This document shows positions 9,916-18,736 of a stretch of 64,000 nucleotides of DNA, in pieces. Under the pieces are notes generated by a model that was not told where the DNA came from, did not search any database, and saw nothing but the letters and a program-made list of their open reading frames with translations. The position numbers were made by a program, and so were the translations under genes. The DNA is from Streptomyces tuirus (GTDB taxonomy: Bacteria > Actinomycetota > Actinomycetes > Streptomycetales > Streptomycetaceae). The stretch spans positions 4,085,501 through 4,149,500 of the forward strand of contig JAGTPG010000002.1 in assembly GCA_018195615.1 (NCBI GenBank), written 5' to 3'. The first letter of the stretch is position 1. The number at the start of each line of letters is the position of its first letter.

Positions 9916-10014
9916 GTGGGGGCGTTGAGCTTGTGCTCCTGCCCTGTTCTGGCGCGGCTCTGATGACGTCCACGGGTTACACCCCTCTGGTGATGCGGCT
10001 CACGGATGCGGAAA

Positions 10015-10773
10015 TCAGTCGAGGAGAGCGGGGTACTGGGCGACGGCCCGGTCGTACAGCGGCTGGAAGCTGTTCCAGCCCGCGGCCGGGGTGCCGATCT
10101 CGTTCCGCGTCTGCCGGGCGACCTCGGGCCGGATGTGCCTCGGGGTGCCGGCGGCTCGGGCCAGGAGCTGTGCCTGGCAGGAGCGCTCCATCGTGATGAA
10201 CCACCAAGCGGCCTCGTCCACTGTCCCGCCGACTGTGAGTAGCCCGTGGTTGCGCAGGATGACGGCCTTGGTGCCGCCGAGCGCTCCCGCGATCCGCTTG
10301 CCCTCCTCCGGGTCGAACACCAATCCGTTGAAGTCGTCGAAGACCCCGTGGTCCTCATAGAACACACACGCGTCCTGCGTGATCGGGTCGATCTGCTGGT
10401 CCAGCGAGGACAGCGCCTTGCCGTGGAGGGAGTGCGCGTGGGCGGCCGCGACGACGTCCGGACGGGCCTCGTGGATCTGCGAATGGATGGCGAAGGCCGC
10501 GAGATTGACGGGCTTTTCGCCTTCGACGATGTTGCCTGCGGAGTCGACGAGGATCAGGTCCGAGACCGAGATCAGGGAAAAGGACATGCCGAACGGGTTG
10601 ACCCAGAAATGATCCGTCAGCTCGGGATCGCGGGCGGTGATGTGCCCGGCCACCCCCTCGTTGAACCCGAACTCGGCGAAGAGGCGGAACGCCGCAGCAA
10701 GGCTGCGTTTGCGCCACAGCCTCTCCTCGGCCACCGAGGAGGCGGTGGGCCTGACCTTTCGTGGCTGAATCAC
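10015..10773 (-). CDS. Class II aldolase/adducin-family protein
   Basis: Zinc-dependent aldolase fold, 252 aa. GTG at 10773 is chosen because AAGGAG lies six bases upstream; the longer frame to 10872 has no ribosome site and would run into the regulatory element. Metal-binding histidines are seen in VAAAHAHSLHGKAL and VILRNHGLLTVGG, with N-terminal GHITARDPE. Family members cleave or decarboxylate hydroxy-acids and phospho-sugars. As the first gene of the catabolic operon it could act on a pathway intermediate, but the reaction cannot be read from sequence. Divergent from the LysR gene. Confidence 0.82.
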   Translation of the reverse strand: MIQPRKVRPTASSVAEERLWRKRSLAAAFRLFAEFGFNEGVAGHITARDPELTDHFWVNPFGMSFSLISVSDLILVDSAGNIVEGEKPVNLAAFAIHSQIHEARPDVVAAAHAHSLHGKALSSLDQQIDPITQDACVFYEDHGVFDDFNGLVFDPEEGKRIAGALGGTKAVILRNHGLLTVGGTVDEAAWWFITMERSCQAQLLARAAGTPRHIRPEVARQTRNEIGTPAAGWNSFQPLYDRAVAQYPALLD

Positions 10774-10866
10774 AGTGAGCTCCTTCGCTCGTCGCTTGCG
10801 CCGCTGGTGCTGGGACTTTGGTCCTGGCGGAGCGATGCTTTGACTATGAGCGCGACCCACTTCGTG

Positions 10867-10909
10867 CGACAATCACAAGTATCTCGACTACTTGTTTAGG
10901 ATCTCTGAA
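10867..10909. promoter_or_regulatory. Candidate LysR-type operator between class II aldolase and lysR
   Basis: A 17-bp half (10867-10883, CGACAATCACAAGTATC), 11 bp of spacer and a 15-bp imperfect palindrome (TTTAGGATCTCTGAA, 10895-10909). The same parts with the same spacing occur inverted at 18227-18269. Within it ACAAGTA and TACTTGT form a perfect inverted repeat (10875-10895). It lies between the divergent aldolase operon and the lysR start, where LysR proteins usually bind. Confidence 0.55.
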
Positions 10910-11827
10910 GTGGGTGACTTCACTCTCCGCCAGCTCGAATACTTCGTGGCCGTCGTCGAGGCCGAGTCCGTGACGGCAGCCGCGCAGCGCCTCCACGTCT
11001 CCCCGGGAGGGGTGTCGCTCGCGCTGAAGGAACTCGAGACATCCCTGAAGGTCCAGCTCACGCTGCGCCGCCGAGGCAAAGGCGTTGCCGTCACTCCCGC
11101 CGGGCGGTGGGTCTACGAGCACGCACAGGCCCTACTCGCCCGGTCGGCGGACATCAGTGCGGCAGCCCGGATCGTCCGAGGCGAGCTGACAGGGCCCTTG
11201 CGGATCGGATGCTTCAGCACCCTGTCCCCCTGGTTGTTCCCGCGCATCGCCGCACACTTCGCCGAAAGTCACCCCGGGGTCGACGTGCAACTCGTCGAGG
11301 ACGCGTCCGCCGTGCTCCACGACCGCATGCTCAGGGGGGAGCTCGACGTCGTGCTCAACTACTCCAACCACCTGGGGCCAGGCATAGCCAGCGCGGAGAT
11401 CGCCCCGGTGCGACTGGTGCTGGCGGTGGCGCCTTCCCACCGTCTCGCGGAGTTCGACGAGGTGCCGCTGCGCGAGCTCAAGGACGAAACCGCCATCCTG
11501 GTAGCGCTGCAGCCGGCGACCAGCCACGTGGAGGACATCCTGCGCTCCGCCGGGTTCGAACCCCGGGTGCGCTGGCGCAGCGCCAACGTCGAGACCATCC
11601 GCTCCATGGTCGCCCGGGGCCTGGGCTACACGATCATCATGGGCCGCCCGCAGGGCGACCGCACCTACGACGGCCTCCCGCTGGCCTACCGCCGGATCGC
11701 CGATGATGTCCCACCCAACAGCGTCGTGGTCGCCTACCCCGAGGGCACCATCCCGACGGCGAAGGTGAGCACGCTCATCGCGTTCTGCCGACACGAGTTC
11801 GGAAAGGAGGGGCGGCAACTGCTGTGA
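10910..11827 (+). CDS. LysR-family transcriptional regulator
   Basis: 305 aa with GTG at 10910, preceded by AGGA eight bases upstream; a TTG at 10892 is in frame but lies inside the putative operator. N-terminal winged helix: FTLRQLEYFVAVVEAES and a recognition region around HVSPGGVSLALKELE. The effector-binding domain follows from about residue 90 (GPLRIGCFSTLSPWLFP). Divergent orientation to the catabolic operon suggests control of that operon in response to an aromatic inducer, with autoregulation through the shared intergenic element. A broken fragment of a related LysR C-terminus lies at 14690-14778. Confidence 0.9.
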   Translation: MGDFTLRQLEYFVAVVEAESVTAAAQRLHVSPGGVSLALKELETSLKVQLTLRRRGKGVAVTPAGRWVYEHAQALLARSADISAAARIVRGELTGPLRIGCFSTLSPWLFPRIAAHFAESHPGVDVQLVEDASAVLHDRMLRGELDVVLNYSNHLGPGIASAEIAPVRLVLAVAPSHRLAEFDEVPLRELKDETAILVALQPATSHVEDILRSAGFEPRVRWRSANVETIRSMVARGLGYTIIMGRPQGDRTYDGLPLAYRRIADDVPPNSVVVAYPEGTIPTAKVSTLIAFCRHEFGKEGRQLL

Positions 11828-11934
11828 AACCAACGGTTCCCATGCTGCGGCCGGACCTCTGACGGAGGGCTCAAGGGCTTCGCGATGCGGCTGCCGGCGC
11901 AGCCAGATGGGTCGGTTGGAATGCGCCGAATCCT

Positions 11935-12111
11935 GTCGATGCGCGGCGTCACCACCAGGCCTTCGGCGTCAGCGCCCACCACCGCGTCGGCCAGCCGTTC
12001 GCCTGCCTCGAACTCCAGATCATCTCCTCCACCCTCTTCCGCGCCCTCGCCCTGCGCGCGGCCACCGGCCTGCCAGCAGATCCGATTCAAATACGACGCA
12101 CCGGGTCGTAA
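11935..12111 (+). pseudogene. Cytochrome P450 C-terminal remnant
   Basis: The frame from 11935 to a TAA at 12109-12111 reads like the heme-binding end of an actinobacterial P450: ARRHHQAFGVSAHHRVGQ then PFACLELQ. The axial-cysteine position of the usual HQCLGQPLARLELQ is Arg, and there is no upstream P450 gene, so it cannot be functional. Flanking sequence 11828-11934 has no recognisable gene. Confidence 0.55.
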
Positions 12112-12136
12112 CTTCCTTGTACGGCGCCTGGAGCAT

Positions 12137-12901
12137 CTAGTGACGCTGAGCGGCGGGGGCGTCGTCTTGTTCCATCAGGTGCTGCAGTGACTGGGCTGCA
12201 GAAGCGGCAGCCGCCGCGAACTGCGGCGCACTGTCCTCGTGGATGTCCTGGGCCAGGCCGGTGACTGAGATGACGGCCCGGCACTGCGCGCCTGCGCCGA
12301 AGAGCGGCACGGCTACGTCGGCGGTTAGCGGATCGAGTTGACCGGAGGAGTGCGCATAGCCGGCGTCCCGGATCATCTGCAGGTGCTCAGCCCAGTTGTC
12401 GGTGTCGACCCCAGCGGCAGCGGCAATGTCGAGAAAGGTGCGTTGTTCGCCTGGAGTGCCGAAGGCGAGAAGGGTCAGACCGCTGGCCGAGCGCCAAGGC
12501 TCGAAGAGCTCACCGCTGAAACCGCGGAAGCGCTGGTAGCGCGGAGAGCGTACGGTTTCGATGACCCGGCAGCCACCAGGCTCCAGCACCTCGATTCCCG
12601 CGATGCGATCGGTTTCGATGGCCAGCCGGTTCAGTACGGGACGGGACAACTCCGCCAGGCTGTGCCGCGCTCCCGGGCTCTGTGTCATTCGCAGGAATGC
12701 CCAGCCGAGGATGTACCGATCATTCTCGTCCCGCAGGACGAAGTTGCGGTCGGCGAGTTCGGCCAGTGACCTATGAGCGGTGGCCCGGTGGAGTCCGACG
12801 CTCTCAGCCAGTTCGGTAAGTCTCTGTGGCCCATCGGCGTCGGCGAGCGCCTTCAGCAGGTCGAGGGCCTTGGCGACTGCACTTCGGTCCGTCCGCGCCA
12901 C
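12137..12901 (-). CDS. IclR-family transcriptional regulator
   Basis: 254 aa. GTG start at 12901 with GAAAGGAGT just upstream. N-terminal winged helix with ALDLLKALADADGPQRLTEL and GLHRATAHRSLAEL (residues about 9-50), then an IclR effector domain including RVIETVRSP, GLTLLAFGTP and SVTGLAQDIHED. It follows the class III aminotransferase on the same strand with a 100-bp gap and is the obvious candidate regulator for that gene; the palindrome at 14595-14610 is a possible site. Effector unknown. Confidence 0.9.
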   Translation of the reverse strand: MARTDRSAVAKALDLLKALADADGPQRLTELAESVGLHRATAHRSLAELADRNFVLRDENDRYILGWAFLRMTQSPGARHSLAELSRPVLNRLAIETDRIAGIEVLEPGGCRVIETVRSPRYQRFRGFSGELFEPWRSASGLTLLAFGTPGEQRTFLDIAAAAGVDTDNWAEHLQMIRDAGYAHSSGQLDPLTADVAVPLFGAGAQCRAVISVTGLAQDIHEDSAPQFAAAAASAAQSLQHLMEQDDAPAAQRH

Positions 12902-13001
12902 AGCGGACTCCTTTCATCGCCATCGGCGGTCTTCTCGCTTCCTCCGGATCAAGCAGATCCAGTATCAGCGTGTCCACCACTCAGGAGGAGGCCCCAACAG
13001 G

Positions 13002-14306
13002 TCACAGCGATCGCACTGCCTTGGTCACTGCGGTCACCAGGTGATCAGCCTGAGCGTCGGTCAGCACCAGAGGCGGTGACATGACGATGTTCGGACCCGT
13101 TCCGCGTACGAGAACCCCCTCCCGGCGGGCGGCTTCGACGACTGGGGTCACATCTTCCAGTTCGAGTTCCAGGCCGAACGCCAAGCCCTCGCCGCGTACT
13201 TCAAAGACCGTCGGCTCGTCCTCCAACGGCTTGAGTGCTTCGAGGATGCGCGCGCCCAGAGTGCGGGAGCGCTGCAGGAGCCCTTCGGACTCGATGATGT
13301 CGAGGTTGGTCAGCGAGACGGCCGCACCGACCGGATGGCCGTTGTAGGTGAAGCCGTGCCGGAACGGGGCTCCCTCCAGCATCCCCATGACGCGTTGTCC
13401 GATCAGCACCGCACCCATCGGAACGTACCCGCTGGACAAGCCCTTTGCGGTAACGACGATGTCCGGTGCGATGCCGTACCGCTCGCAGCCGAACCAGTAG
13501 CCGAGGCGACCGAAGGCAGTGACGATCTCATCGACGATCAGCAGAATGCCGTGCTTGCGGAGCACGTTCTGCAGTCGTTCCCAGTAGTGCGGCGGCGGTG
13601 GCACCATGCCTCCGACACCGAGGAGTGGCTCACCGATGAACGCAGCGATTCGTTCCGGACCGATCTCCGAGATGGTCTGCTCGAGTTCGTCGATCAGCAC
13701 ATCCGCTGCGTTCTCGCCCAGGCGCCGGGCATGCGGCTTGCTCAAGTACACGAACCCCGGAGGGAGCGGGCCGAAGCCCTCGTGGAAGGCGGGCAGGCCG
13801 GTCGCGGCCGTGGCCCCGCCGGCCACCCCGTGGTATCCGCCCTGGCGCGACAGGATGACATTCCGGTCCGGATTCCCCTGGGTGGGCCAGGCCAGCCGGG
13901 CCAGCTTGATAGCCGTCTCGTTTCCCTCGGAACCGCCGTTGGTGAAGAACACGGAGTCCAGGCCTGGAGGCGCGATGCGAGCCAGCCGCTGCGCCAGGCG
14001 GATCGCGGGCGGGTTGGAAAAGCCCCAGAACGATGCGTAGAACTCCAGCTGACGCATCTGGTCGGCTGCGACTTGTGCGAGTTCCGGGCGGCCGTGACCG
14101 ACTGCGCACTGCCACAAGCCGCACGTCCCGTCCAGGTACTCATCGCCGTGGATGTCGCGCAGGACCGCTCCGTGCGCACTGTCCACGATGAAGGGCTCTG
14201 GCGGCTGCCCCACCACCGCATGCGGGTGCAGCACGTGGGCCATGTCCAGCGCACGCAGCTCGGCGGCCTGAGACACGCCGACGGCCTCGCTCTCTGTGTT
14301 TGCCAT
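13002..14306 (-). CDS. Class III (omega-type) PLP aminotransferase
   Basis: 434 aa. ATG at 14306 is preferred over the GTG at 14312 because GGAG lies five bases upstream of the ATG. Family motifs: GCGL-like TCGLWQCAVGHGRPEL, the PLP phosphate loop TNGGSEGNETAIKLAR, VDEIVTAFGRLG and the Schiff-base lysine in TAKGLSSGYVPMGAV. Class III enzymes transaminate omega-amino acids and primary amines; with a decarboxylase gene nearby, it could convert an arylethylamine to the arylacetaldehyde. Function inferred; family firm. Confidence 0.88.
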   Translation of the reverse strand: MANTESEAVGVSQAAELRALDMAHVLHPHAVVGQPPEPFIVDSAHGAVLRDIHGDEYLDGTCGLWQCAVGHGRPELAQVAADQMRQLEFYASFWGFSNPPAIRLAQRLARIAPPGLDSVFFTNGGSEGNETAIKLARLAWPTQGNPDRNVILSRQGGYHGVAGGATAATGLPAFHEGFGPLPPGFVYLSKPHARRLGENAADVLIDELEQTISEIGPERIAAFIGEPLLGVGGMVPPPPHYWERLQNVLRKHGILLIVDEIVTAFGRLGYWFGCERYGIAPDIVVTAKGLSSGYVPMGAVLIGQRVMGMLEGAPFRHGFTYNGHPVGAAVSLTNLDIIESEGLLQRSRTLGARILEALKPLEDEPTVFEVRGEGLAFGLELELEDVTPVVEAARREGVLVRGTGPNIVMSPPLVLTDAQADHLVTAVTKAVRSL

Positions 14307-14594
14307 CGTCACTCCAATTCAATCCGCGGCCTTGAGTGCGGCCCGCTCACCGAACGCCTCTGTGTCCCGCCCCGGGGCGATGGTCGCCACCGCCTTGGCC
14401 GCGCACCCGGCGTAGACCGGCCCGGCCGGCGGTTCGGCGCGTAAGGCTCCCGCCTCGCCGGGGTGGGAGTCGAACGTTGCGGCGAGTTTTCCGAGCGTCC
14501 AGATAGCGGCTACAGACGGCGGCGACCGATTCGATCGCACGCCAGCTGATTGACCAGCCGACGCGCTGACTCCCGCCCCCAGCGTTACCATGTA

Positions 14595-14610
14595 CGCAAC
14601 ATATGTTACG
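14595..14610. promoter_or_regulatory. Palindromic operator candidate upstream of class III aminotransferase
   Basis: CGCAACATATGTTACG has a perfect 10-bp core palindrome AACATATGTT with CG at both outer ends. It sits about 290 bp upstream of the aminotransferase start, in otherwise non-coding DNA next to degraded gene fragments. The regulator is unknown; IclR at 12137-12901 is the nearest candidate. Confidence 0.4.
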
Positions 14611-14689
14611 AACACTGAGCCTAGAGTGTCGGTATGAACGTGTAAACCCCGCAATGGGCACGGACTGCCCATCCGGTCACCGAGAGGAA

Positions 14690-14778
14690 TGGACGCCTCG
14701 TTCTCGAGTTCACGCAGGGGCACTTCGCCGAAGGCTGCGAGCTGGCGGGTGGAGGGCGCCGCCGACAGGGCCGTGCGG
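14690..14778 (-). pseudogene. LysR C-terminal domain fragment
   Basis: About 30 codons read APSTRQLAAFGEVPLREL followed by ENEASIPLG, clearly related to the segment PSHRLAEFDEVPLREL of the intact LysR protein at 10910-11827. No DNA-binding domain adjoins it. It abuts an IS remnant, consistent with a second lysR copy destroyed by insertion and deletion. Confidence 0.5.
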
Positions 14779-14784
14779 AAGCGA

Positions 14785-15050
14785 TCTCCTTTCGGGTGAC
14801 TCCGGCTCAACCAGCGCCACCAGTGCGGGACGCAAGCCCTCGTCCACCTCGGCGCCCTCTCGCGACGACGCGGGGGGCAGACCTGGACCGACGGTTCCGC
14901 ACCCGCTTCCAGCTCGCCGACGCCCTTGCGGATGGTGGTCTCACTGACCCCGACCGCCTGCGCGTTGCCTTGATCCCGCCATGCCCGAGGATCCGGACCT
15001 CTGTTCCCATCACGAGTGGACAGTGGCGCTCGTCCAGGCGCGGAACCAAC
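14785..15050 (-). mobile_element. ISAzo13-family transposase N-terminal remnant
   Basis: Minus-strand translation gives EVRILGHGGIK, then in shifted frames AQAVGVSETTIRKGVGELEAG and EVDEGLRPALVALVEPES. This order (helix-turn-helix, basic linker, EVD...LVEPES) matches the start of ISAzo13-type transposases. No DDE core is present and at least two frameshifts occur. No terminal inverted repeats were identified. Confidence 0.55.
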
Positions 15051-15143
15051 ACCACCGATCTCACGCCGAGCTGATCACGGGTCTCCTGACTTGAGAGTCG
15101 TGACTGCGTATCTTCTCGCCGGCTGTCGAGGGCAGCCGGGGAC

Positions 15144-15991
15144 TCACTGCTGGCGGGGTTCTGGTATCGCGGGGCGAGTGTGCTGCTGGACGAGGAGCGG
15201 AGCCCGAATTCCGCCGCGGCGATGCGATCCACCGCCTCGCCGTCGACCAGTCCGGGCACGCACACGACCTCGCCGGTTTCCAAGGCCCTCAGCGAAGCGG
15301 TCACCACGTCCTCGACGGGCATCCCTCCGTCGTCGTGCACCCGCGCCACATCACCGGCCACCGAATCTTGGCCCTGGGTGAGATGGAACTCGGTCGCCGT
15401 CAGCCCGGGGCACAGCACCTGGACACGAACCGGCGCACCGTCCAACTCAGCGGCGAGGGTCCGGCTGAAGGTGACCACGTACCCCTTGGTCCCTCCGTAG
15501 ACGGCCCGCACCGGCAGGGGGTCCGGCGGAAGCGAACCGGCGAAGGCGAGGGTGGAAGCCACATTCACCACGGCGCCGCGGCCGCGAGCCAGCATGCCCG
15601 GCACGGCCGCGCGAGCGAGTCGGGTGAGTGCCACCACGTTCACGGCCATCACCTTCTCCAGCAGTGCCGCGTCGGTCTCGGCGAAGGGGCCGTAGCCGTT
15701 GATGCCCGCGTTGTTCACCAGCATCCCGACGTCGTCGGCGGCGGCCCTCCGGGCAACCCGGTCCAGGTCGCCGGCATCGCCCAGATCCGCGACGACGGTT
15801 TCCACTCGTACGTCGTGCTGCCCGGTCAGCTCCGCGGCAAGTGTGCGGAGACGCTCCGCGCGACGCGCCACCAGCACCAGATCGTGACCGTCCGCAGCGA
15901 GCCGACGTGCGTAAGCCGCGCCGATGCCCGAGGAGGCACCGGTCACGATGGCTGTTCCCCTGGCGGGAAGCGATTCGGGGTGGATAGGCAT
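15144..15991 (-). CDS. Short-chain dehydrogenase/reductase (SDR), frameshift at 3' end
   Basis: Classical SDR of about 282 aa. ATG at 15991 has AAGGAGG five bases upstream. Motifs: TGASSGIGAAYARRL cofactor loop (about residue 15), NNAG in MLVNNAGING, catalytic Ser in VNVASTLAF and YxxxK in YGGTKGYVV. As sequenced the frame misses its stop and runs about 115 codons into an IS remnant; one base added to the GGGG run at 15155-15158 gives an ending YQNPRQQ and a TGA at 15144-15146, the normal family length. Substrate unknown. Confidence 0.82.
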
Positions 15992-16069
15992 GAAGTTCCT
16001 CCTTGTAGTCATGATTTCGACCGAGTCATCCTTCAGGTGGACGCCACCCGGACCCAGGGCCGTCGCTGG

Positions 16070-17505
16070 CTACGCGGCAAGGATGTTCTTGGCTTCGGCA
16101 GTGATGATCTCCAGCGCTTCGGCGACGCGGTCGTGGTGGGTGCGGTGGGAGACCACGCAGACGCGCAGGGTGTAGCGGTCGTCGACGACCGTGCTGGAGA
16201 GCACGATGCGCCGGTGGCCGTTGATCCGCTCCAGCAGACGGCGACTGGCCTCGTCGGCCCGCTCGGTGGCGGCCGAGCTGTCGTCGGCGGGGCGGATACG
16301 GAAGATCACGGTGGACAGGTCCGGGCGCTGCGGGACCTCCAGCTCGGGGATGCCGGACAGCGTGTCGTGGACTTGTGCGGCCAGGTCGAGCTTCTCGTCC
16401 AGGGCCTCGCGGAAGGCGTTCACCCCGTGCAGGTGCAGGGGAAGCCAGGCCCGCAGACCGCGGATCTCGTGGGTCAGCTCGGGCCCCAGATGCCCGAGTC
16501 CGGGACGCCCGTGGCGGCCATGTCCTGGAGGTAGCTGCCGGTGCCATCGTGCGCGGCGTGCAGGGCGGCAAGGTCGCGGACGACCAGGGCGCCGGTGCCG
16601 AACGGCATGAACAGGGTCTTGTGCGGGTCCAAAGTGACCGAGTCGGCCTCTTCCATGCCGACCAGGCGTTCCCTGCCGCGTGCGGTGAGACGGAAGAAGC
16701 CGCCGTAGGCCGCGTCGATGTGGAACCACACGTCCTCGCGGCGGGCCAGGTCGGCCAGCTGCGGCAGCGGGTCGACGGTGCCGGTGTCGGTGGTGCCGGC
16801 GGTGGCCACCAGCAGGAACGGCCGCAGCCCGGCGTCCCGGTCGGCGCGGATCATCGCGGCGGCGGCCTCCGGGTCCATCCGCAGGTCCGGGGTGTGCGGC
16901 ACGGTCCGTATGTGAGTGGCGCGGATGCCGGCGAGGCGGGCGGCCTTGGCGACGGAGTGGTGGGCGAAGGCGGTGGTGTAGACGGTGCCGCCGACGAGAT
17001 CCTCGCCGAGCCGGTCGTGGCGGGCGGCGACCGTCGCGGAGAACGTGGCCATCGAGCCGCCGCTGGTCAGCAGGCCGCCGCTGCCCTCCGGAAGGCCGCA
17101 CACATCGCGGGCCATCCAGCGGATCACGCTCTCCTCCAGCGCGGCGAGGGCCGGGGCGACCGAGGCCAGGCCGCCGTAGCGGTTGACGGCACGGTTGTAG
17201 AACTCGGCGAGCGCGGCCGCGTACAGACCGCTGCCCGGGATATATGCGAGGTGGCCGGGCCCGGCGGTCTCCAGAGCGCAGTCGGCGGCCTCGTCCAGAC
17301 GCGCGAGCAGGGTCTTCAGGTCGCCGCCCCGGTCGGGCGGCGGCGCCAGGAAGGACTCCACGAGCTCGGCCTCGGCCCGGGGCGACAGAGGGCTGGTCGC
17401 GGGGCGGGCCGCGAGCTGGTCGGTGCGGTCGACGACACGGTCCAGGACGAGACGGCCCATTTCAGTCATCGCGGCGCGGTCGGGTTCCAGGGGGAAATGG
17501 TGCAT
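16070..17505 (-). CDS. Group II PLP decarboxylase (aromatic-L-amino-acid decarboxylase type), one frameshift
   Basis: About 478 aa after one base is restored in the CCC run at 16493-16495, giving GHLGPELTHEIRGLRAWLP. Visible: GHLAYIPGSGLYAAAL, GGLLTSGGSMATFSA (PLP phosphate), the conserved His/Asp region FHIDAAYGGFF and the Schiff-base lysine TLDPHKTLFMPFG. ATG at 17505 begins MHHFPLEPDR; longer starts exist without a ribosome site. Such enzymes decarboxylate DOPA, tyrosine, phenylalanine or tryptophan to amines. Divergent from the AsnC regulator, which probably controls it. Confidence 0.87.
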
Positions 17506-17672
17506 GAGGCAGTCCGATGTGCATGAGAGGGGTACGACGGCGCGGTCCGGCATAGCTGCCGGAGCACGTGACCAGGATGCGTCACCAAGCCCGGCACACG
17601 ATGGCGTAGACAGTGCCCAGGCGGCCCTGTGGTGCAGGATTGTTCACCGATACGGCCGTTACGCTGCATTTC

Positions 17673-18160
17673 ATGCCACGACCCTTGTACGACCGTATCG
17701 ACCGGGCGATCCTGGATCACCTCCAGCGCCACGGACGCACCCCAACGTCGACCTCGCCGACGCCGTACGCCTGTCACCCTCGTCCTGCCTGCGCCGCACC
17801 AAGGCGCTGGAGGAGGACGGGGTCCTGGCCGGTTACCGGGCCGATCTGGACCGCGAGCGCCTCGGCCTCGGGCTGACGGTGTTCCTCTCCCTCAAGGTCG
17901 AGCACTCCCGCACCACCTCCCAAGTGGTCGAAGAGGCGCTCAAGGCGATCGAGCACGTGGTCGCCTGCCACGTGGTCTCCGGCGACGCCGACTTCTTCGT
18001 CGAACTCGCCGTGCCGGACCTGCGCACCTTCGAAAAGGTGCTCACCGACCAGATCCTGGCCATCGGCCCCGTTCGCGACGCCCGCAGCACCTTCTGCATC
18101 CGCACCGTCATCGACCGCGGCCCCCTCCCCCTCAACTCCTGGCCCGCCCCACGTCCATGA
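17673..18160 (+). CDS. Lrp/AsnC-family transcriptional regulator, one frameshift
   Basis: 162 aa after one base is added to the CCCC run at 17740-17743. The ATG at 17673 starts MPRPLYDRIDRAILDHLQ; after correction NVDLADAVRLSPSSCLRR forms the helix-turn-helix, and residues about 65-150 form the RAM effector domain (GDADFFVELAVPDLRTFE). Lrp/AsnC proteins sense amino acids. It is divergent from the aromatic amino acid decarboxylase, with a 167-bp intergenic region, so regulation of that gene by its amino acid substrate is likely. Confidence 0.85.
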
Positions 18161-18226
18161 GCACAGACGGTGCATGTGCTCTGACCATCGAGGGGCTCTG
18201 GAGCGAGAGGCCGACGCGCGGCAAAG

Positions 18227-18269
18227 TTTAGGATTTCTGAACTACCTAGCCTGATATTTGTGATTGCCG
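18227..18269. promoter_or_regulatory. Second copy of the bipartite LysR-operator candidate
   Basis: Inverted relative to 10867-10909: TTTAGGATTTCTGAA (18227-18241), 11-bp spacer, then GATATTTGTGATTGCCG (18253-18269), whose reverse complement matches the first copy at 15 of 17 positions. It precedes the transporter/ThDP/aldehyde dehydrogenase unit and suggests shared control with the hpa operon. Confidence 0.5.
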
Positions 18270-18354
18270 TAATCCCACGAGTGGCGCAATCTGCTTGGCA
18301 CCGGCAGCGCGGCCGGACATCGCTCGTTCAGCGCATGCTCGAGGAGAGCACGTG

Positions 18355-18727
18355 GGATCACTGAGACTCGCCCACCGGCTTGAGGAGTTGCCTCCGTACG
18401 TGCCAGGCCAACGCCCGGCAGGCGGGGAAGCGCCCAGGCAGACGTGCCTTGCCTCGAACGAGGTCCCCCATGCCTCCGCAGTCGGCGATCGTCGAAGCGA
18501 TGAAGGAGACGCTCGAGGACGCGCACCGGTACCCGGACCTGCCGTACGTGGAGCTTCGCGACACCGTCCCCGCACACATCGGCCGGTCTTCCGACCGCAC
18601 TGCGGTCGCGACGGGATTCCCGGCGATGCTGCGCGACATCGCCAGGGCCTCGTCAAAAACCGAGTCCGAAGCGATTTTCCCTGAGCCGAGCTTCGCCGCT
18701 GATCTCCCCGGTCACGGCCGTATGTAG
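18355..18727 (+). pseudogene. HisC-like aminotransferase N-terminal remnant
   Basis: Two frames together give an aminotransferase N-terminus: SLRLAHRLEELPPYVPG and CLASNE, then after removal of one extra G near 18462, SPMPPQSAIVEAMKETLEDA, HRYPDLPYVELRDTVPA and HIGRSSDRTAVATGF. It ends after about 120 codons at PEPSFAADL, so the PLP-binding half is absent. It resembles the complete gene at 782-1878 and lies just after the second operator copy. Confidence 0.6.
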
Positions 18728-18736
18728 GGATCTCCG

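Noticed and set aside
8606..9973. N-terminal extension of the monooxygenase to 9973
   Set aside because: It overlaps the MHS transporter in another frame, is Arg/Pro-rich without motifs, and the FAD loop begins normally after the ATG at 8605.
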